From positions 1-64,000 of the forward strand of contig NZ_AMXE01000008.1 of assembly GCF_000310205.1 (NCBI RefSeq): a DNA stretch of 64,000 bases. The letters run 5' to 3'. The notes under the pieces are model-generated. The model ran no database searches. It saw only the letters and a list, made by a program, of their open reading frames with translations, and had not been told where the DNA came from. Below, one piece after another: positions 30,656 to 39,943 of this stretch. Both the position numbers and the translations under genes were made by a program. Each line of letters opens with the position of its first letter. Within the stretch, counting starts at the first letter, position 1. This DNA comes from Thauera linaloolentis 47Lol = DSM 12138 (GTDB lineage: Bacteria > Pseudomonadota > Gammaproteobacteria > Burkholderiales > Rhodocyclaceae).

Positions 30656-32197
30656 CTACCCAGCCTGTTGTGCCCGCCGCGCCTGCTTGTCGGCATACAT
30701 CAGGCGATCGGCATCCTTGAGCGCGGTTTGCGGCGACGTGACGGATGGATCGAGGGTGACGATGCCAAAGCTCGCACCTAGATAGTCGAAGCTGCATTCG
30801 TCAAAGGCATAGGTGCCGGTCAGCAGCGGCGCCAGTCGGTCGCGCATCGCATCGACCGCCGCATCCGGGTCATCGGCCTGGGGCTCGGCCACCAGCCCGA
30901 TCACGACGAATTCGTCGCCGCCCAGGCGGCCCAGCATGTCGCCCGCCCGCAGGCCGGCCGACATGCGACGGCCCGCCTCGATCAGGAATTCGTCGCCGAC
31001 CTCATGGCCGTAGGTGTCGTTGATCGCCTTGAATCCATCCAGGTCGATGAACGCCACCAGCACCCACTGCCGAGTCCGCTTCGCCAGAGCGAACAGCCGG
31101 CTCAGTTCCGTCAGCACCGCGCGTCGATTCGGCAGACCGGTCAATGCGTCATGGTTGGCCGCATGCCGTTCATCCTGGCGGCGCCGCATCATCTGCCCGG
31201 CCGCGTGGCCGGAGAGCAGGATCACGACCAGACCGACCGCTGCCGCCAGCAGCGCCATGCCAAGGTGCTGCTTGCGCATCGGCTGCAGATGGTCGAGCGC
31301 AGCCAGCGTGAGCAACTGGTATTGCGTATTGGACAGCGGCTGGCGTTGCAGCAAATGGGGCTGGCCGTCGATGAGCCAAGGACCGGCCCCATCCGGATCC
31401 GCCAGCACGCGGATATCCATGGGTTCGCCCGGACCCTCGTCTCCGTCCGAAGGCCATACGGCGCCTGGCGGCAAAAGTGCCGCCACGTTGCGCAGCATGA
31501 AGGGTGGGGACGAGGAGGTGGTCACGCGCCCCTGGCGGTTCACGATCAGCGTGATGTGCCGGCCCGTCAGGTAGCGCGCCATTTCCGGCGCGTCGAACTT
31601 CACCGTGACGGAACCCTGGGGCACGCCGTCGGCGTCTTCGATGCGGCTGGCGACGAAGTAGGAGGGCGTTCTGTTCAGACGGGCGATACCGAACGAATGG
31701 CCGTTGCCGCTTCGCAATGCGTCGATGAGGTAGGGCCTGCCCGAGTAGATCATGCCCACGATGCTGTCGGGCTCGGCCCAGTTGCTGGCCGTCACGGTGT
31801 CGTCCGACAGATTGTTCATGTAGATGCGGGCGTAGCTCAGATCGCCGGACAGCGCGTTCATGAAATCGCCTACCGTGCGTACCAGTGGATCGCGGGTGAA
31901 CCGTGCGGCGCGCTGCTGGCGCGTCAGCCCGGCAGCGTCGGGCGGGTCGGTGCGATACCGGGTGGCGAGCTGGATCACCTGGCCCTGGCGCGCCACCATG
32001 TTGGCGACGCTGAGCATCTCGGTGAACAGCCGGTCCACGACACGCGCGGTGGTTTCGGCCTCGTATTCGGCGTGGGCCGCCAGATCGCTCAGCTCCGCGG
32101 CGACGATCCGCTGCGATGTCCACCACCCCAGGCCAGCCACCAGGCCCAGCCAGACCACGACCGCGCCCAGTGTCACCGTAGGCGCGATCGGCGGCAT
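30656..32197 (-). CDS. Membrane-anchored diguanylate cyclase (GGDEF)
   Basis: 513 residues. TM1 ~8-28, a ~285-residue periplasmic sensor (dCache/CHASE-like; EYEAETTARVVDRLFTEM), TM2 ~315-337, then a GGDEF domain with active site LGGDEFVVIG and an RxxD inhibitory site five residues upstream (RAGD). So it should make c-di-GMP from GTP and be feedback-inhibited. ATG 32197 is chosen because it leads straight into TM1. Flanked by ~110-bp direct repeats, suggesting a later arrival between ruvA and livK. Confidence 0.92.
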   Translation of the reverse strand: MPPIAPTVTLGAVVVWLGLVAGLGWWTSQRIVAAELSDLAAHAEYEAETTARVVDRLFTEMLSVANMVARQGQVIQLATRYRTDPPDAAGLTRQQRAARFTRDPLVRTVGDFMNALSGDLSYARIYMNNLSDDTVTASNWAEPDSIVGMIYSGRPYLIDALRSGNGHSFGIARLNRTPSYFVASRIEDADGVPQGSVTVKFDAPEMARYLTGRHITLIVNRQGRVTTSSSPPFMLRNVAALLPPGAVWPSDGDEGPGEPMDIRVLADPDGAGPWLIDGQPHLLQRQPLSNTQYQLLTLAALDHLQPMRKQHLGMALLAAAVGLVVILLSGHAAGQMMRRRQDERHAANHDALTGLPNRRAVLTELSRLFALAKRTRQWVLVAFIDLDGFKAINDTYGHEVGDEFLIEAGRRMSAGLRAGDMLGRLGGDEFVVIGLVAEPQADDPDAAVDAMRDRLAPLLTGTYAFDECSFDYLGASFGIVTLDPSVTSPQTALKDADRLMYADKQARRAQQAG

Positions 32198-32217
32198 CTG
32201 CCATCTCTTGAGCGTTC

Positions 32218-32322
32218 GATCATGATCGTGTTTCCGGGCGGAGTGCGTGGGATGCGCAAGTCTAGCAGCGCGCCTGCCGAAGCCCGCCTTCATGGGTGAA
32301 GACTCATGCAGCCTGGTGTGTA
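32218..32322. repeat. Imperfect direct repeat, copy B (upstream of the GGDEF gene)
   Basis: Second copy of the ruvA-start-region repeat, with small deletions. It retains CGATCATGATCG, which in copy A includes the ruvA ATG, but here it is not followed by ruvA coding sequence. Confidence 0.75.
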
Positions 32323-32372
32323 ATGTCTGGCATCCTCGCGGGGTTTTCTTCTGCCGGCCACTGCGCTCGGGC

Positions 32373-32378
32373 TAGAAT
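32373..32378 (+). promoter_or_regulatory. Possible -10 box of the liv operon
   Basis: TAGAAT 99 nt upstream of livK; no clear -35 partner. The rest of the gap 32323-32476 shows nothing else. Confidence 0.3.
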
Positions 32379-32476
32379 CTGGCCCGTTCGCGCGATTGCG
32401 CCCCGCTTGCACCGGCTTTTTCCGCGCAGGCTTGGCGCCGTGCCCGCCCTGTCGAAAAAATCGAGGAGACTCCCGC

Positions 32477-33637
32477 ATGCCGCAGATGAAGTTTCTGGCC
32501 GCCGCCCTGGCGCTGTGTGCCGCCGCCGCCGGCCACGCCGCCGACATCAAGGTCGGCATCGCGCTGGACATTTCCGGCCCGTTCTCGGCGCTGGGCGCAG
32601 AGGCGCGCGACGGTTTCGAACTGGCGATCGAGAAGCTGGGCGGCAAACTCGGCGGCCAGCCGGCGGAGTTCCTGCGCACCGACTTCGGCGGCAGCCCCGA
32701 GCAGGCGAACCAGCTTGTCGCCCGCTACCTGCAGCGCGACAAGATCGACTTCTTCACCGGCCCGATCGGCTCGAACGCCGCGCTTGCGGTCGGCCCCGCC
32801 CTGTTCGCCGCCAAGGTGCCCTATCTGTCGAGCAATCCCGGTCCCAGCGCGTATGCCGGCGACAAGTGCAATCCGTACTTCTTCGCCCAGTACCAGAACG
32901 ACACCTACGACGAGGCCGCCGGCAAGGTCGCCAACGAAAAGGGCTACGAGAACGTGGTGCTGATCGCGCCCAACTACCCGGCGGGCAAGGACCACCTCAA
33001 CGGCTTCAAGCGCCTGTACGAGGGCGCGGTCAAGGATGAGATCTACACCCGCCTCGGCCAGATCGACTATGCCGCCGAGATCGCGCAGATCCGCGCCGCC
33101 AAGCCGGATGCGGTGTTCTTCTTCCTGCCCGGCGCGATGGGCATCAACTTCGTCAAGCAGTTCGTCGGCGGCGGCCTGAAGGACGTGCCGCTGATCGCGC
33201 CGGGCTTCTCGGCCGACGAGGACGTGATCCAGGCCGTGGGCGAGCCGATGATCGGCCTGCTCAACACCGCGCACTGGACGCACGACCTGCCGGGCGAGGC
33301 CAATGCCGCGTTCGTCGCCGCCTTCCGCAAGAAATACGACGGCCGCTATCCCTCGGTGTATGCGGCGATGGCCTACGACACGCTGATGGCGATGGATGCC
33401 GCGGTGCGCGACGCCGGCGGCAAGGCCGATGACCGCGAGGCGCTGCTGAAGGCGCTGAAGAAGCCGAGCTTCAAGTCGGTGCGCGGCGACTTCGCCTATG
33501 GCGCCAACAACTACCCGGTGCAGAACTACTACCTGCGCGAAGTCGGCAAGGACGCCGACGGCCGGCTGACCAACAAGCTGGTCGGCACCACGCTGGAGAA
33601 GCACCAGGACGCCTACGTCGGCGCCTGCAAAATGTAA
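32477..33637 (+). CDS. livK: Branched-chain amino acid/amide ABC transporter, substrate-binding protein
   Basis: 386 residues. Signal peptide MPQMKFLAAALALCAAAAGHA with cleavage before ADIKVG is inferred; Leu/Ile/Val-binding fold (IALDISGPFSALGAEARDGFELA). Periplasmic binding component of the HAAT transporter encoded downstream. In this family ligands include branched-chain amino acids, amides, urea or aromatic acids, so the substrate is uncertain. GAGGAG lies 9 nt before ATG 32477. Confidence 0.92.
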   Translation: MPQMKFLAAALALCAAAAGHAADIKVGIALDISGPFSALGAEARDGFELAIEKLGGKLGGQPAEFLRTDFGGSPEQANQLVARYLQRDKIDFFTGPIGSNAALAVGPALFAAKVPYLSSNPGPSAYAGDKCNPYFFAQYQNDTYDEAAGKVANEKGYENVVLIAPNYPAGKDHLNGFKRLYEGAVKDEIYTRLGQIDYAAEIAQIRAAKPDAVFFFLPGAMGINFVKQFVGGGLKDVPLIAPGFSADEDVIQAVGEPMIGLLNTAHWTHDLPGEANAAFVAAFRKKYDGRYPSVYAAMAYDTLMAMDAAVRDAGGKADDREALLKALKKPSFKSVRGDFAYGANNYPVQNYYLREVGKDADGRLTNKLVGTTLEKHQDAYVGACKM

Positions 33638-33677
33638 ATTTCGCCTTCCCGCCTTCGGACCTGCGCGCAGGGGGCCT

Positions 33678-33700
33678 GCGGCACCGCCCCGGCGTGCCGC
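33678..33700 (+). promoter_or_regulatory. Intercistronic hairpin after livK
   Basis: Stem GCGGCAC/GTGCCGC, 9-nt loop, no T-tract, between livK and livH. Such stems often protect the abundant binding-protein mRNA from 3' decay. Confidence 0.45.
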
Positions 33701-33722
33701 GGCACGTACTTCCTCATCACCG

Positions 33723-34643
33723 ATGGATGCCATCTTCGTTTTCGAGCAGTTGCTCAATGGCTTGGGCTACGGCCTGATGCTGTTCCTGATCGCCGCCGGT
33801 CTGACGCTGGTGTTCGGCATCATGGACACGATGAACCTCGCCCACGGTTCGCTGTACATGGTCGGCGCCTATGTCGCTGCGCGCGTGCACGAGGCCAGCG
33901 GCATGTTCGCGCTCGCGGTGCTGGCCGCGGTGTGCGTCACCGTGGCGGTCGCGGCGCTGCTCGAAGTGCTGGTCGTGCGCCGCCTGTACCGGCGCGATCA
34001 TCTCGTCCAGGTGCTGGCGACCTTCGGCATCATTCTGATCGCCGACGACGCGGTGAAGGCGATCTGGGGTGTCGCGCCGCTGATGGCGACGACGCCCGCC
34101 GCGCTCGCCGGGCCGGTGCAGCTTGTCGACGGCCTGCCCTATCCGTCGTATCGCCTGCTGCTGATCGGCGCCGGCCTGCTGGTCGCGCTCGGGCTCTACC
34201 TGCTGGTCAACAGGACGCGCATCGGCATGCTGGTGCGCGCCGGCGCTTCGAACCGCCAGATGGCGGAATTCATGGGCGTGCGCGTCGGCGGCGTGTTCGC
34301 CTTCGTGTTCGCGCTCGGTGCCGCGCTGGCGGCCCTGGCCGGTGCGCTGATGGCGCCGATCAGTTCGGTGCAGATCGGCATGGGCGAGGCGATCCTGATC
34401 CCGGCGCTGGTGGTGATCGTCATCGGCGGCATCGGCTCGATCCGCGGCGCCTTCGTCGCCGCGCTGCTGGTGGGTCTGGTCGACACCGCCGGGCGCGCCT
34501 TCCTGCCGCCGGCGCTGCGCGCGGTGCTGCCGCCGTCGGTGGCGGCGGATCTCGGTCCGGCGCTGGCCGGCATCGCCATGTACGTGCTGATGGCGGCCGT
34601 GCTGACGCTGAAACCCGCGGGCCTGTTCCCCGCCCGCGCCTGA
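33723..34643 (+). CDS. livH: Branched-chain amino acid/amide ABC transporter permease LivH
   Basis: 306 residues, about eight membrane segments, with the family N terminus (QLLNGLGYGLMLFLIAAGLTL) and the GGIGSIRGAF coupling-type segment near residue 240. Inner-membrane permease pairing with LivM. Confidence 0.95.
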   Translation: MDAIFVFEQLLNGLGYGLMLFLIAAGLTLVFGIMDTMNLAHGSLYMVGAYVAARVHEASGMFALAVLAAVCVTVAVAALLEVLVVRRLYRRDHLVQVLATFGIILIADDAVKAIWGVAPLMATTPAALAGPVQLVDGLPYPSYRLLLIGAGLLVALGLYLLVNRTRIGMLVRAGASNRQMAEFMGVRVGGVFAFVFALGAALAALAGALMAPISSVQIGMGEAILIPALVVIVIGGIGSIRGAFVAALLVGLVDTAGRAFLPPALRAVLPPSVAADLGPALAGIAMYVLMAAVLTLKPAGLFPARA

Positions 34644-34652
34644 GACGAGCCC

Positions 34653-35684
34653 GTGAGCCATCCTGTTTCCGATCCGCCGCGCCTCTCCGTCTCTGCGGCC
34701 GGCGGGCGTCCACGGCAGCCCCTTGCCGTGCGCTTCCCGGGCTTCGCGCGCCGCCTGCCCTGGCTGGTACTGGCTTCGCTGGCCTTGTTTCCGCTGCTGG
34801 CGCCGGCGCTGGGGCTGGAGTACTACGTCGGCTTCGTGCGCCGTTTGCTGATCGTCGCCATCGCCGCCAGCAGCCTCAACTTCATTCTCGGCTATGGCGG
34901 CATGGCCGCGCTCGGCCATGCCGGCTTCATCGGCGTCGGCGCCTACGCCGTCGTCGCACTGGTCGAGGCGGGCTTTTCTTCGGCCTGGCTGGCCTGGGGC
35001 GCGGCGCTGGCCGTCGCCGGCGTGTTTGCCGCGCTCATCGGCGCGGTGTCGCTGCGCACGCGCGGGGTGTATTTCATCATGATCACATTGGCTTTCGCGC
35101 AGATGCTGTATTACCTGGCGGTGTCGCTGCGCACCTATGGCGGCGATGACGGCTATGGGCTGTACACCCCGCTGCGACTGGGCGCCTGGCTGGACGGCGC
35201 GCATCCGGACGTCTTCTACTGGGTCGTGCTGGCGATCGCGGCGCTGGTGTTCGCCGGCTTCAGCCGCGTCGCCCATTCGCGCTACGGCCATGCGCTGCGC
35301 GGCATCCGCGACAACGAGACGCGCATGGTCGCGCTCGGCTATCCGGTGTATCGGCTCAAGCTCGCCGGCTTCGTCGCGGCCGGCGCGGTCGCCGGCCTGG
35401 CGGGCGGGCTGCTGGCCAGCCACAACGCCTTCGTCAGTCCGTCGATGATGCACTGGACGCAATCCGCGCTGCTGCTGGTGATGGTGATGCTCGGCGGTCT
35501 GGGCCGGCGTTGGGGGGCGCCGCTGGGCGTGGCGCTGTGGCTGACGCTGGAAGAGGTGCTGAAGATGCACACCGACTACTGGCACTGGCCGCTCGGCATG
35601 TTGCTGCTGCTCGTGGTCTTCCATGCGCCGCAGGGCCTGGCCGCCTTGTTCGAGCGCCGGGGCGGACAGGAGGGTGTCCGATGA
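34653..35684 (+). CDS. livM: Branched-chain amino acid/amide ABC transporter permease LivM
   Basis: 343 residues, GTG start 9 nt after livH. Around ten membrane segments after a ~35-residue polar N terminus; FILGYGGMAALGHAGFIGVGA and the GLGRRWGAPLG loop are family marks. Its stop overlaps the livG ATG (ATGA). Confidence 0.94.
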   Translation: MSHPVSDPPRLSVSAAGGRPRQPLAVRFPGFARRLPWLVLASLALFPLLAPALGLEYYVGFVRRLLIVAIAASSLNFILGYGGMAALGHAGFIGVGAYAVVALVEAGFSSAWLAWGAALAVAGVFAALIGAVSLRTRGVYFIMITLAFAQMLYYLAVSLRTYGGDDGYGLYTPLRLGAWLDGAHPDVFYWVVLAIAALVFAGFSRVAHSRYGHALRGIRDNETRMVALGYPVYRLKLAGFVAAGAVAGLAGGLLASHNAFVSPSMMHWTQSALLLVMVMLGGLGRRWGAPLGVALWLTLEEVLKMHTDYWHWPLGMLLLLVVFHAPQGLAALFERRGGQEGVR

Positions 35685-36430
35685 GCCTGTTCATGGCCGT
35701 GGGCCTGGTCAAGCGCTTCGGCGGCCTGCTTGCCACCGACCATGTGGACCTGGCGGTGGAGCAGGGTGAAATCCATGCCCTGATCGGCCCCAACGGCGCC
35801 GGCAAATCGACGCTGGTCAATCTGATCTCCGGCCTGCTGCCGGCCGATGCCGGCCGCATCGTGCTCGACGGCGTCGATCTGACGGGGTTGGCACCGCACC
35901 AGCGCGTGCGCCACGGTCTGGCGCGCTGCTTCCAGATCACCAGCGTGTTCCGCAACGATCCGGTGCGCGACAATCTGCTGCTCGCGGTGCAGGCGCAGGC
36001 CGGTTCCAGCTTCCACTGCCTGCGGCGGCGCGAGGCCGAGACGGCGCTGATGGATGCGGCGCTGGCGCTGGCGGACAAGACCGGGCTGGCCGAGGTGCTC
36101 GACCGCCCCGCCGGCGTGCTGCCGCACGGCATGCAGAAGCGGCTCGACCTCGCGCTGGCGCTGGCGGCGCGTCCCAGGCTGCTGCTGCTCGACGAACCGA
36201 TGGCCGGCATGGGGCCGGAGGATTCGCTGCAGATGATCGAGCTGATCGGCCGGCTGCGCAGCGAAACCGCGATCCTGTTGATCGAGCACGACATGGACGC
36301 GGTGTTCCGGCTCGCCGACCGCATCTCTGTGCTGGTCTATGGGCGGGTGCTGACCTCGGGGGATGCCGCGCACGTCAAAGGGCATGCCGAAGTGCAGTCG
36401 GTCTATCTGGGCACCGAGGCACACGCATGA
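35681..36430 (+). CDS. livG: Branched-chain amino acid/amide ABC transporter ATPase LivG
   Basis: 249 residues. Walker A GPNGAGKST, Walker B LLLLDEP, and the LivG-type end. The signature motif reads LPHGMQKRL instead of the usual LSxGxQ, a degenerate form worth noting. Overlaps both livM and livF by 4 nt. Confidence 0.94.
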   Translation: MSLFMAVGLVKRFGGLLATDHVDLAVEQGEIHALIGPNGAGKSTLVNLISGLLPADAGRIVLDGVDLTGLAPHQRVRHGLARCFQITSVFRNDPVRDNLLLAVQAQAGSSFHCLRRREAETALMDAALALADKTGLAEVLDRPAGVLPHGMQKRLDLALALAARPRLLLLDEPMAGMGPEDSLQMIELIGRLRSETAILLIEHDMDAVFRLADRISVLVYGRVLTSGDAAHVKGHAEVQSVYLGTEAHA

Positions 36431-37143
36431 ATGCCGTGCCGCTGCTGCGCTGCCGCGGCCTGGAGGCCGGCTACGGCGCCAGCCGGGTGCTGTTCGGGCT
36501 CGACTTCGACATCCGGCCGGGCGAGGTGGTGGCGCTGCTCGGCCGCAACGGCATGGGCAAGAGCACCACGATCAAGACCCTGGTCGGCGGCCTGAGGCCG
36601 CAGTACGGCGAAATCCTGTTCGATGGCCGGCCCATCCATGCCGCGCGCGCCGACCACATCGCCCGCCTCGGTGTGGCGATCGTGCCCGAGGGCCGGCAGT
36701 GTTTTCCGAACCTGACGGTGCGGGAACACCTGGTCGCCTTCGCCGCCCGGCGCAACGGCGCGGCCGAACCGTGGACGCTGGCACGACTGTATGGCTTGTT
36801 TCCCCGTCTGGCCGAGCGCGCCGGCCACATGGGCAACCAGCTTTCGGGTGGCGAGCAGCAGATGCTGGCAATCGCGCGGGCGCTGTCGACCAACCCGCGG
36901 CTGTTGATCCTCGACGAGGCCACCGAAGGGCTGGCGCCGGTGATCCGCGACGAGATCTGGCGCTGCCTGGCCTTGTTGAAGGCCCAGGGCCAGACCACGC
37001 TGGTGGTCGACAAGTACGTGGAAAAGCTGCTGCCGCTGGCCGACCGCGCCCTGATCCTGGAGCGCGGACGCATCGCATGGCAAGGCAGTTCCGCCGCGCT
37101 GGATGCGCGGCGGGAGCTGTGGAGCCGCTACCTGGGGGTGTGA
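36427..37143 (+). CDS. livF: Branched-chain amino acid/amide ABC transporter ATPase LivF
   Basis: 238 residues. Walker A GRNGMGKST, canonical signature LSGGEQQML, and Walker B LLILDEATEGLAP. Last gene of livKHMGF. Confidence 0.95.
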   Translation: MNAVPLLRCRGLEAGYGASRVLFGLDFDIRPGEVVALLGRNGMGKSTTIKTLVGGLRPQYGEILFDGRPIHAARADHIARLGVAIVPEGRQCFPNLTVREHLVAFAARRNGAAEPWTLARLYGLFPRLAERAGHMGNQLSGGEQQMLAIARALSTNPRLLILDEATEGLAPVIRDEIWRCLALLKAQGQTTLVVDKYVEKLLPLADRALILERGRIAWQGSSAALDARRELWSRYLGV

Positions 37144-37210
37144 GCGGCGCCCCACTCCGTTGGCACCCGGCAACCCCATGGGGGCTTCTCCGGGGCTTCT
37201 TGCGGCACCC

Positions 37211-37281
37211 CGTAGGAGCGAGCGGCTTCAGCCGCGAATGGTGCGTTCGGCGCGCAGACCGTTTCGCGCGCCTGCGGGGAC
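37211..37281. repeat. REP-like palindromic element, copy 1
   Basis: GTAGGAGCGA then GCGGCTTCAGCCGCGAA (37222-37238), closing with CCTGCGGGGA (37271). The 17-nt core and the closing box recur at 49313-49387. It fills the livF-to-prenyltransferase gap (37144-37323). Confidence 0.65.
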
Positions 37282-37323
37282 GGATTTCCGGTCCGGGTTG
37301 AAGGCGAGGCCATCGGTCGCGGT

Positions 37324-38280
37324 TCAACTGAATGCCAGCGCGCCAGCCAGGATCAGTCCGTGCAGGTTGGCGGCAAGGATGGTGCGCTTGATGGCCGGGC
37401 CGAGTTCGGTGGGGGCGGCGGCGTGCTCCAGCAGCTCGCGCCCGGCCGAGAAGGACAGCACCAGCGTCATTGCCGCGGCGGCGGTCTTTTGCGGCAGCGT
37501 GCCGTTGCCGCTCATGCCCACCAGCCAGCCGTAGGCGACGATGGCGATCAGCAGATAGCCCCACTTGGCCACCTGCGGGCCGAGCTTCACCACCAGCGTG
37601 TTCTTGCCCGCCGCGGCGTCACCGGCGTGGTCGGGAAACTGGTTGATGAACAGCAGGTTGGCGACGAGCAGCGCATACGACAGGCCGGCGATGGCGGGCA
37701 ATGCAGCGAAGCTGCCGCGCTGCACGTAGTCGCTGCCGACCACCACCAGCAGCCAGCCGGCGGCGATCGCCAGTTCGCCCAGGCCGCGGCTCATCAGCTT
37801 GAGCGGCGGCGCGGAGTAGGCCCAGCCGGCGAACAGCCCGCCGGCGCCGATCAGCAGCAGGCCCGGCCCCGCCTGCCAGGCCAGCCACAGCCCGGCCGGG
37901 ATCACCGCCGCCAGCAGGGCATGGCCGAAACGTCCTGCCTGGGCGGCGGTCAGCACGCCGTTCTGGATGAAGCGGCTACCGCCGGTGAAGGGGTGCAGGC
38001 GCTCGGTGTTGGCCGCGTCCGCGCCGCTCAGCGCGTCGTGGTAGTCGTTGACGACGTTGACGCCGGCATGGGCGACGAGGGCGAACAGGACGGTGATGAC
38101 GGCCGTTGCCGCATCGATGCCGGCGCCGCTGCGCCAGGCGCTGGCCAGCCCGATCAGGCAGGCCACCAGCGTCACCGACAGGAAGGCGGGCCGGGTCGCG
38201 GCGAAGTAGCGCGCGAAGGCGCCGGCGAAGCGGCCGGGATGCGGCTCGGCCGGGTGTGGGCGGGGCGTCGGCCGGCTCAC
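37324..38280 (-). CDS. UbiA-family prenyltransferase (MenA-like)
   Basis: 318 residues, about eight membrane segments. Both Asp-rich motifs that bind prenyl diphosphate are visible: NDYHDALSGAD (residue ~78) and DHAGDAAAGK (~217). The sequence type is MenA-like (1,4-dihydroxy-2-naphthoate polyprenyltransferase) rather than UbiA, but no other men gene lies in the window, so the acceptor is uncertain. Stands alone. Confidence 0.85.
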   Translation of the reverse strand: MSRPTPRPHPAEPHPGRFAGAFARYFAATRPAFLSVTLVACLIGLASAWRSGAGIDAATAVITVLFALVAHAGVNVVNDYHDALSGADAANTERLHPFTGGSRFIQNGVLTAAQAGRFGHALLAAVIPAGLWLAWQAGPGLLLIGAGGLFAGWAYSAPPLKLMSRGLGELAIAAGWLLVVVGSDYVQRGSFAALPAIAGLSYALLVANLLFINQFPDHAGDAAAGKNTLVVKLGPQVAKWGYLLIAIVAYGWLVGMSGNGTLPQKTAAAAMTLVLSFSAGRELLEHAAAPTELGPAIKRTILAANLHGLILAGALAFS

Positions 38281-38359
38281 CGGGCTGCCCTCCGGCCGCT
38301 GGCGCGAGCACCTGCGCGGAGGAGGAGGGTGCCGCCTTCGGGCGGCCGGGCGACGGTGC

Positions 38360-39814
38360 TCACAGCAGCACGATGTCGTACTGTTCCTGCGTGTAGCTGG
38401 ATTCGGCGTGCAGCGAGATCTTCTTGCCGATGAAGTCCGACAGCATTGCCAGCGACTGGCTTTCCTCGTCCAGGAACAGGTCGATCACGTCCGGCGCGGC
38501 GAGCACGCGGAACTCCCTGGCATTGAACTGGCGCGCCTCGCGCAGCAGTTCGCGCAGGATCTCGTAGGCCACGGTACGCGCGGTCTTGACCTCGCCGCGG
38601 CCGCCGCAGGTGGGGCAGGACTCGCACAGCAGGTGGGCGAGGGATTCGCGCGTGCGTTTGCGCGTCATTTCCACCAGGCCGAGCGCGGTGAAGCCGTTGA
38701 TGCTCATCTTGGTGTGGTCGCGCGACAGCGCCTTGCGGAACTCGTCGAGCACCATTTCGCGGTGCTCGGTGTTCTCCATGTCGATGAAATCGATGATGAT
38801 GATGCCGCCCAGGTTGCGCAGCCGCAGCTGGCGGGCGATGGCCTGGGTGGCTTCGAGATTGGTCTTGAAGATGGTGTCGTCGAAGTTGCGCGCGCCGACG
38901 AAGCCGCCGGTGTTCACATCCACCGTGGTCATCGCCTCGGTCTGGTCGATGATCAGGTAGCCGCCCGACTTCAGGTCCACGCGGCGGGCGAGCGCCTTCT
39001 GGATTTCTTCCTCGACGTTGTAGAGCTCGAACAGCGGGCGTTCGCCGGCATAGTGTTCGAGCAGCGGCAGCACCTTGGGCGTGTATTCCTCGGCGAAGGC
39101 GGTGAGCTTCTGGAAGTTCTCCCGCGAGTCGACGCGGATGCGCGTGGTTTCCTCGTTGGCGAGGTCGCGCAGCGCGCGCTGGCCCAGGCCGAGGTCTTCG
39201 TGCAGCAACTGGGGCGGGAACAGACCGGCGGTGCTGTTGCCGATCTCGCCCCACAGCTTGCGCAGGTAGGCGATGTCGGCGCCGAGCTCGGCGTCGGAGG
39301 CTGATTCGGCCATCGTGCGCACGATGAAGCCGCCGGGCTCGTCGGCGGGCACCAACGCGCTCAGCCGGTCGCGCAGGGCGATGCGCTCGGCTTCGTCCTC
39401 GATGCGCTGCGAAATGCCGATGTGCTTTTCCTGCGGCAGGTAGACCAGCAGGCGGCCAGCCAGGCTGATCTGCGTCGACAGCCGCGCGCCCTTGGTGCCG
39501 ATCGGATCCTTCAGCACCTGCACCATCAGGCTCTGGCCTTCGGCCAGGATGCGTTCGATGGGGCGTGCGGGCTCGCCGTTCTGGCGGTCGCTCCAGATGT
39601 CGGCGACGTGGAGGAAGGCGGTGCGCTCCAGGCCGATGTCGATGAAGGCCGACTGCATGCCGGGCAGCACGCGCACGACCTTGCCCAGATACACGTTGCC
39701 GACGATGCCGCGGCTGGCGGTGCGTTCGACGTGGAGCTCCTGCACCACGCCCTGCTCGATGATCGCGACCCGCGTTTCCTGCGGAGTGAAGTTGATGAGG
39801 AATTCGATGCTCAT
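38360..39814 (-). CDS. rng: Ribonuclease G
   Basis: 484 residues. S1 domain ~35-125 (VYLGKVVRVLPGMQSAFIDIG), catalytic Asp pair in TVDVNTGGFVGARN and IIIIDFIDMENTEHR, and a zinc-link CPTCGG. Endoribonuclease that matures 16S rRNA 5' end and decays mRNAs. Length matches RNase G, not RNase E. ATG 39814 is the family N terminus (MSIEFLINFTPQETRVA). Last gene of the nadD-rsfS-rlmH-maf-rng cluster. Confidence 0.96.
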   Translation of the reverse strand: MSIEFLINFTPQETRVAIIEQGVVQELHVERTASRGIVGNVYLGKVVRVLPGMQSAFIDIGLERTAFLHVADIWSDRQNGEPARPIERILAEGQSLMVQVLKDPIGTKGARLSTQISLAGRLLVYLPQEKHIGISQRIEDEAERIALRDRLSALVPADEPGGFIVRTMAESASDAELGADIAYLRKLWGEIGNSTAGLFPPQLLHEDLGLGQRALRDLANEETTRIRVDSRENFQKLTAFAEEYTPKVLPLLEHYAGERPLFELYNVEEEIQKALARRVDLKSGGYLIIDQTEAMTTVDVNTGGFVGARNFDDTIFKTNLEATQAIARQLRLRNLGGIIIIDFIDMENTEHREMVLDEFRKALSRDHTKMSINGFTALGLVEMTRKRTRESLAHLLCESCPTCGGRGEVKTARTVAYEILRELLREARQFNAREFRVLAAPDVIDLFLDEESQSLAMLSDFIGKKISLHAESSYTQEQYDIVLL

Positions 39815-39943
39815 GAAAGCCTGCGTCAATGGGAAATGCGCAAGGACGGCCCGCCTTTCCTGCCGGGGCTGCCCTTGCGTATTGCTCATCCATCAGGGCT
39901 CGATCATCGGCAAGCCCGTATTTCCTACGGTGAATTGCGCGGG

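Noticed and set aside
32360-32400. Sigma-54 promoter before livK
   Set aside because: A TGGCCCG element is present, but the GG-N10-GC spacing fails.
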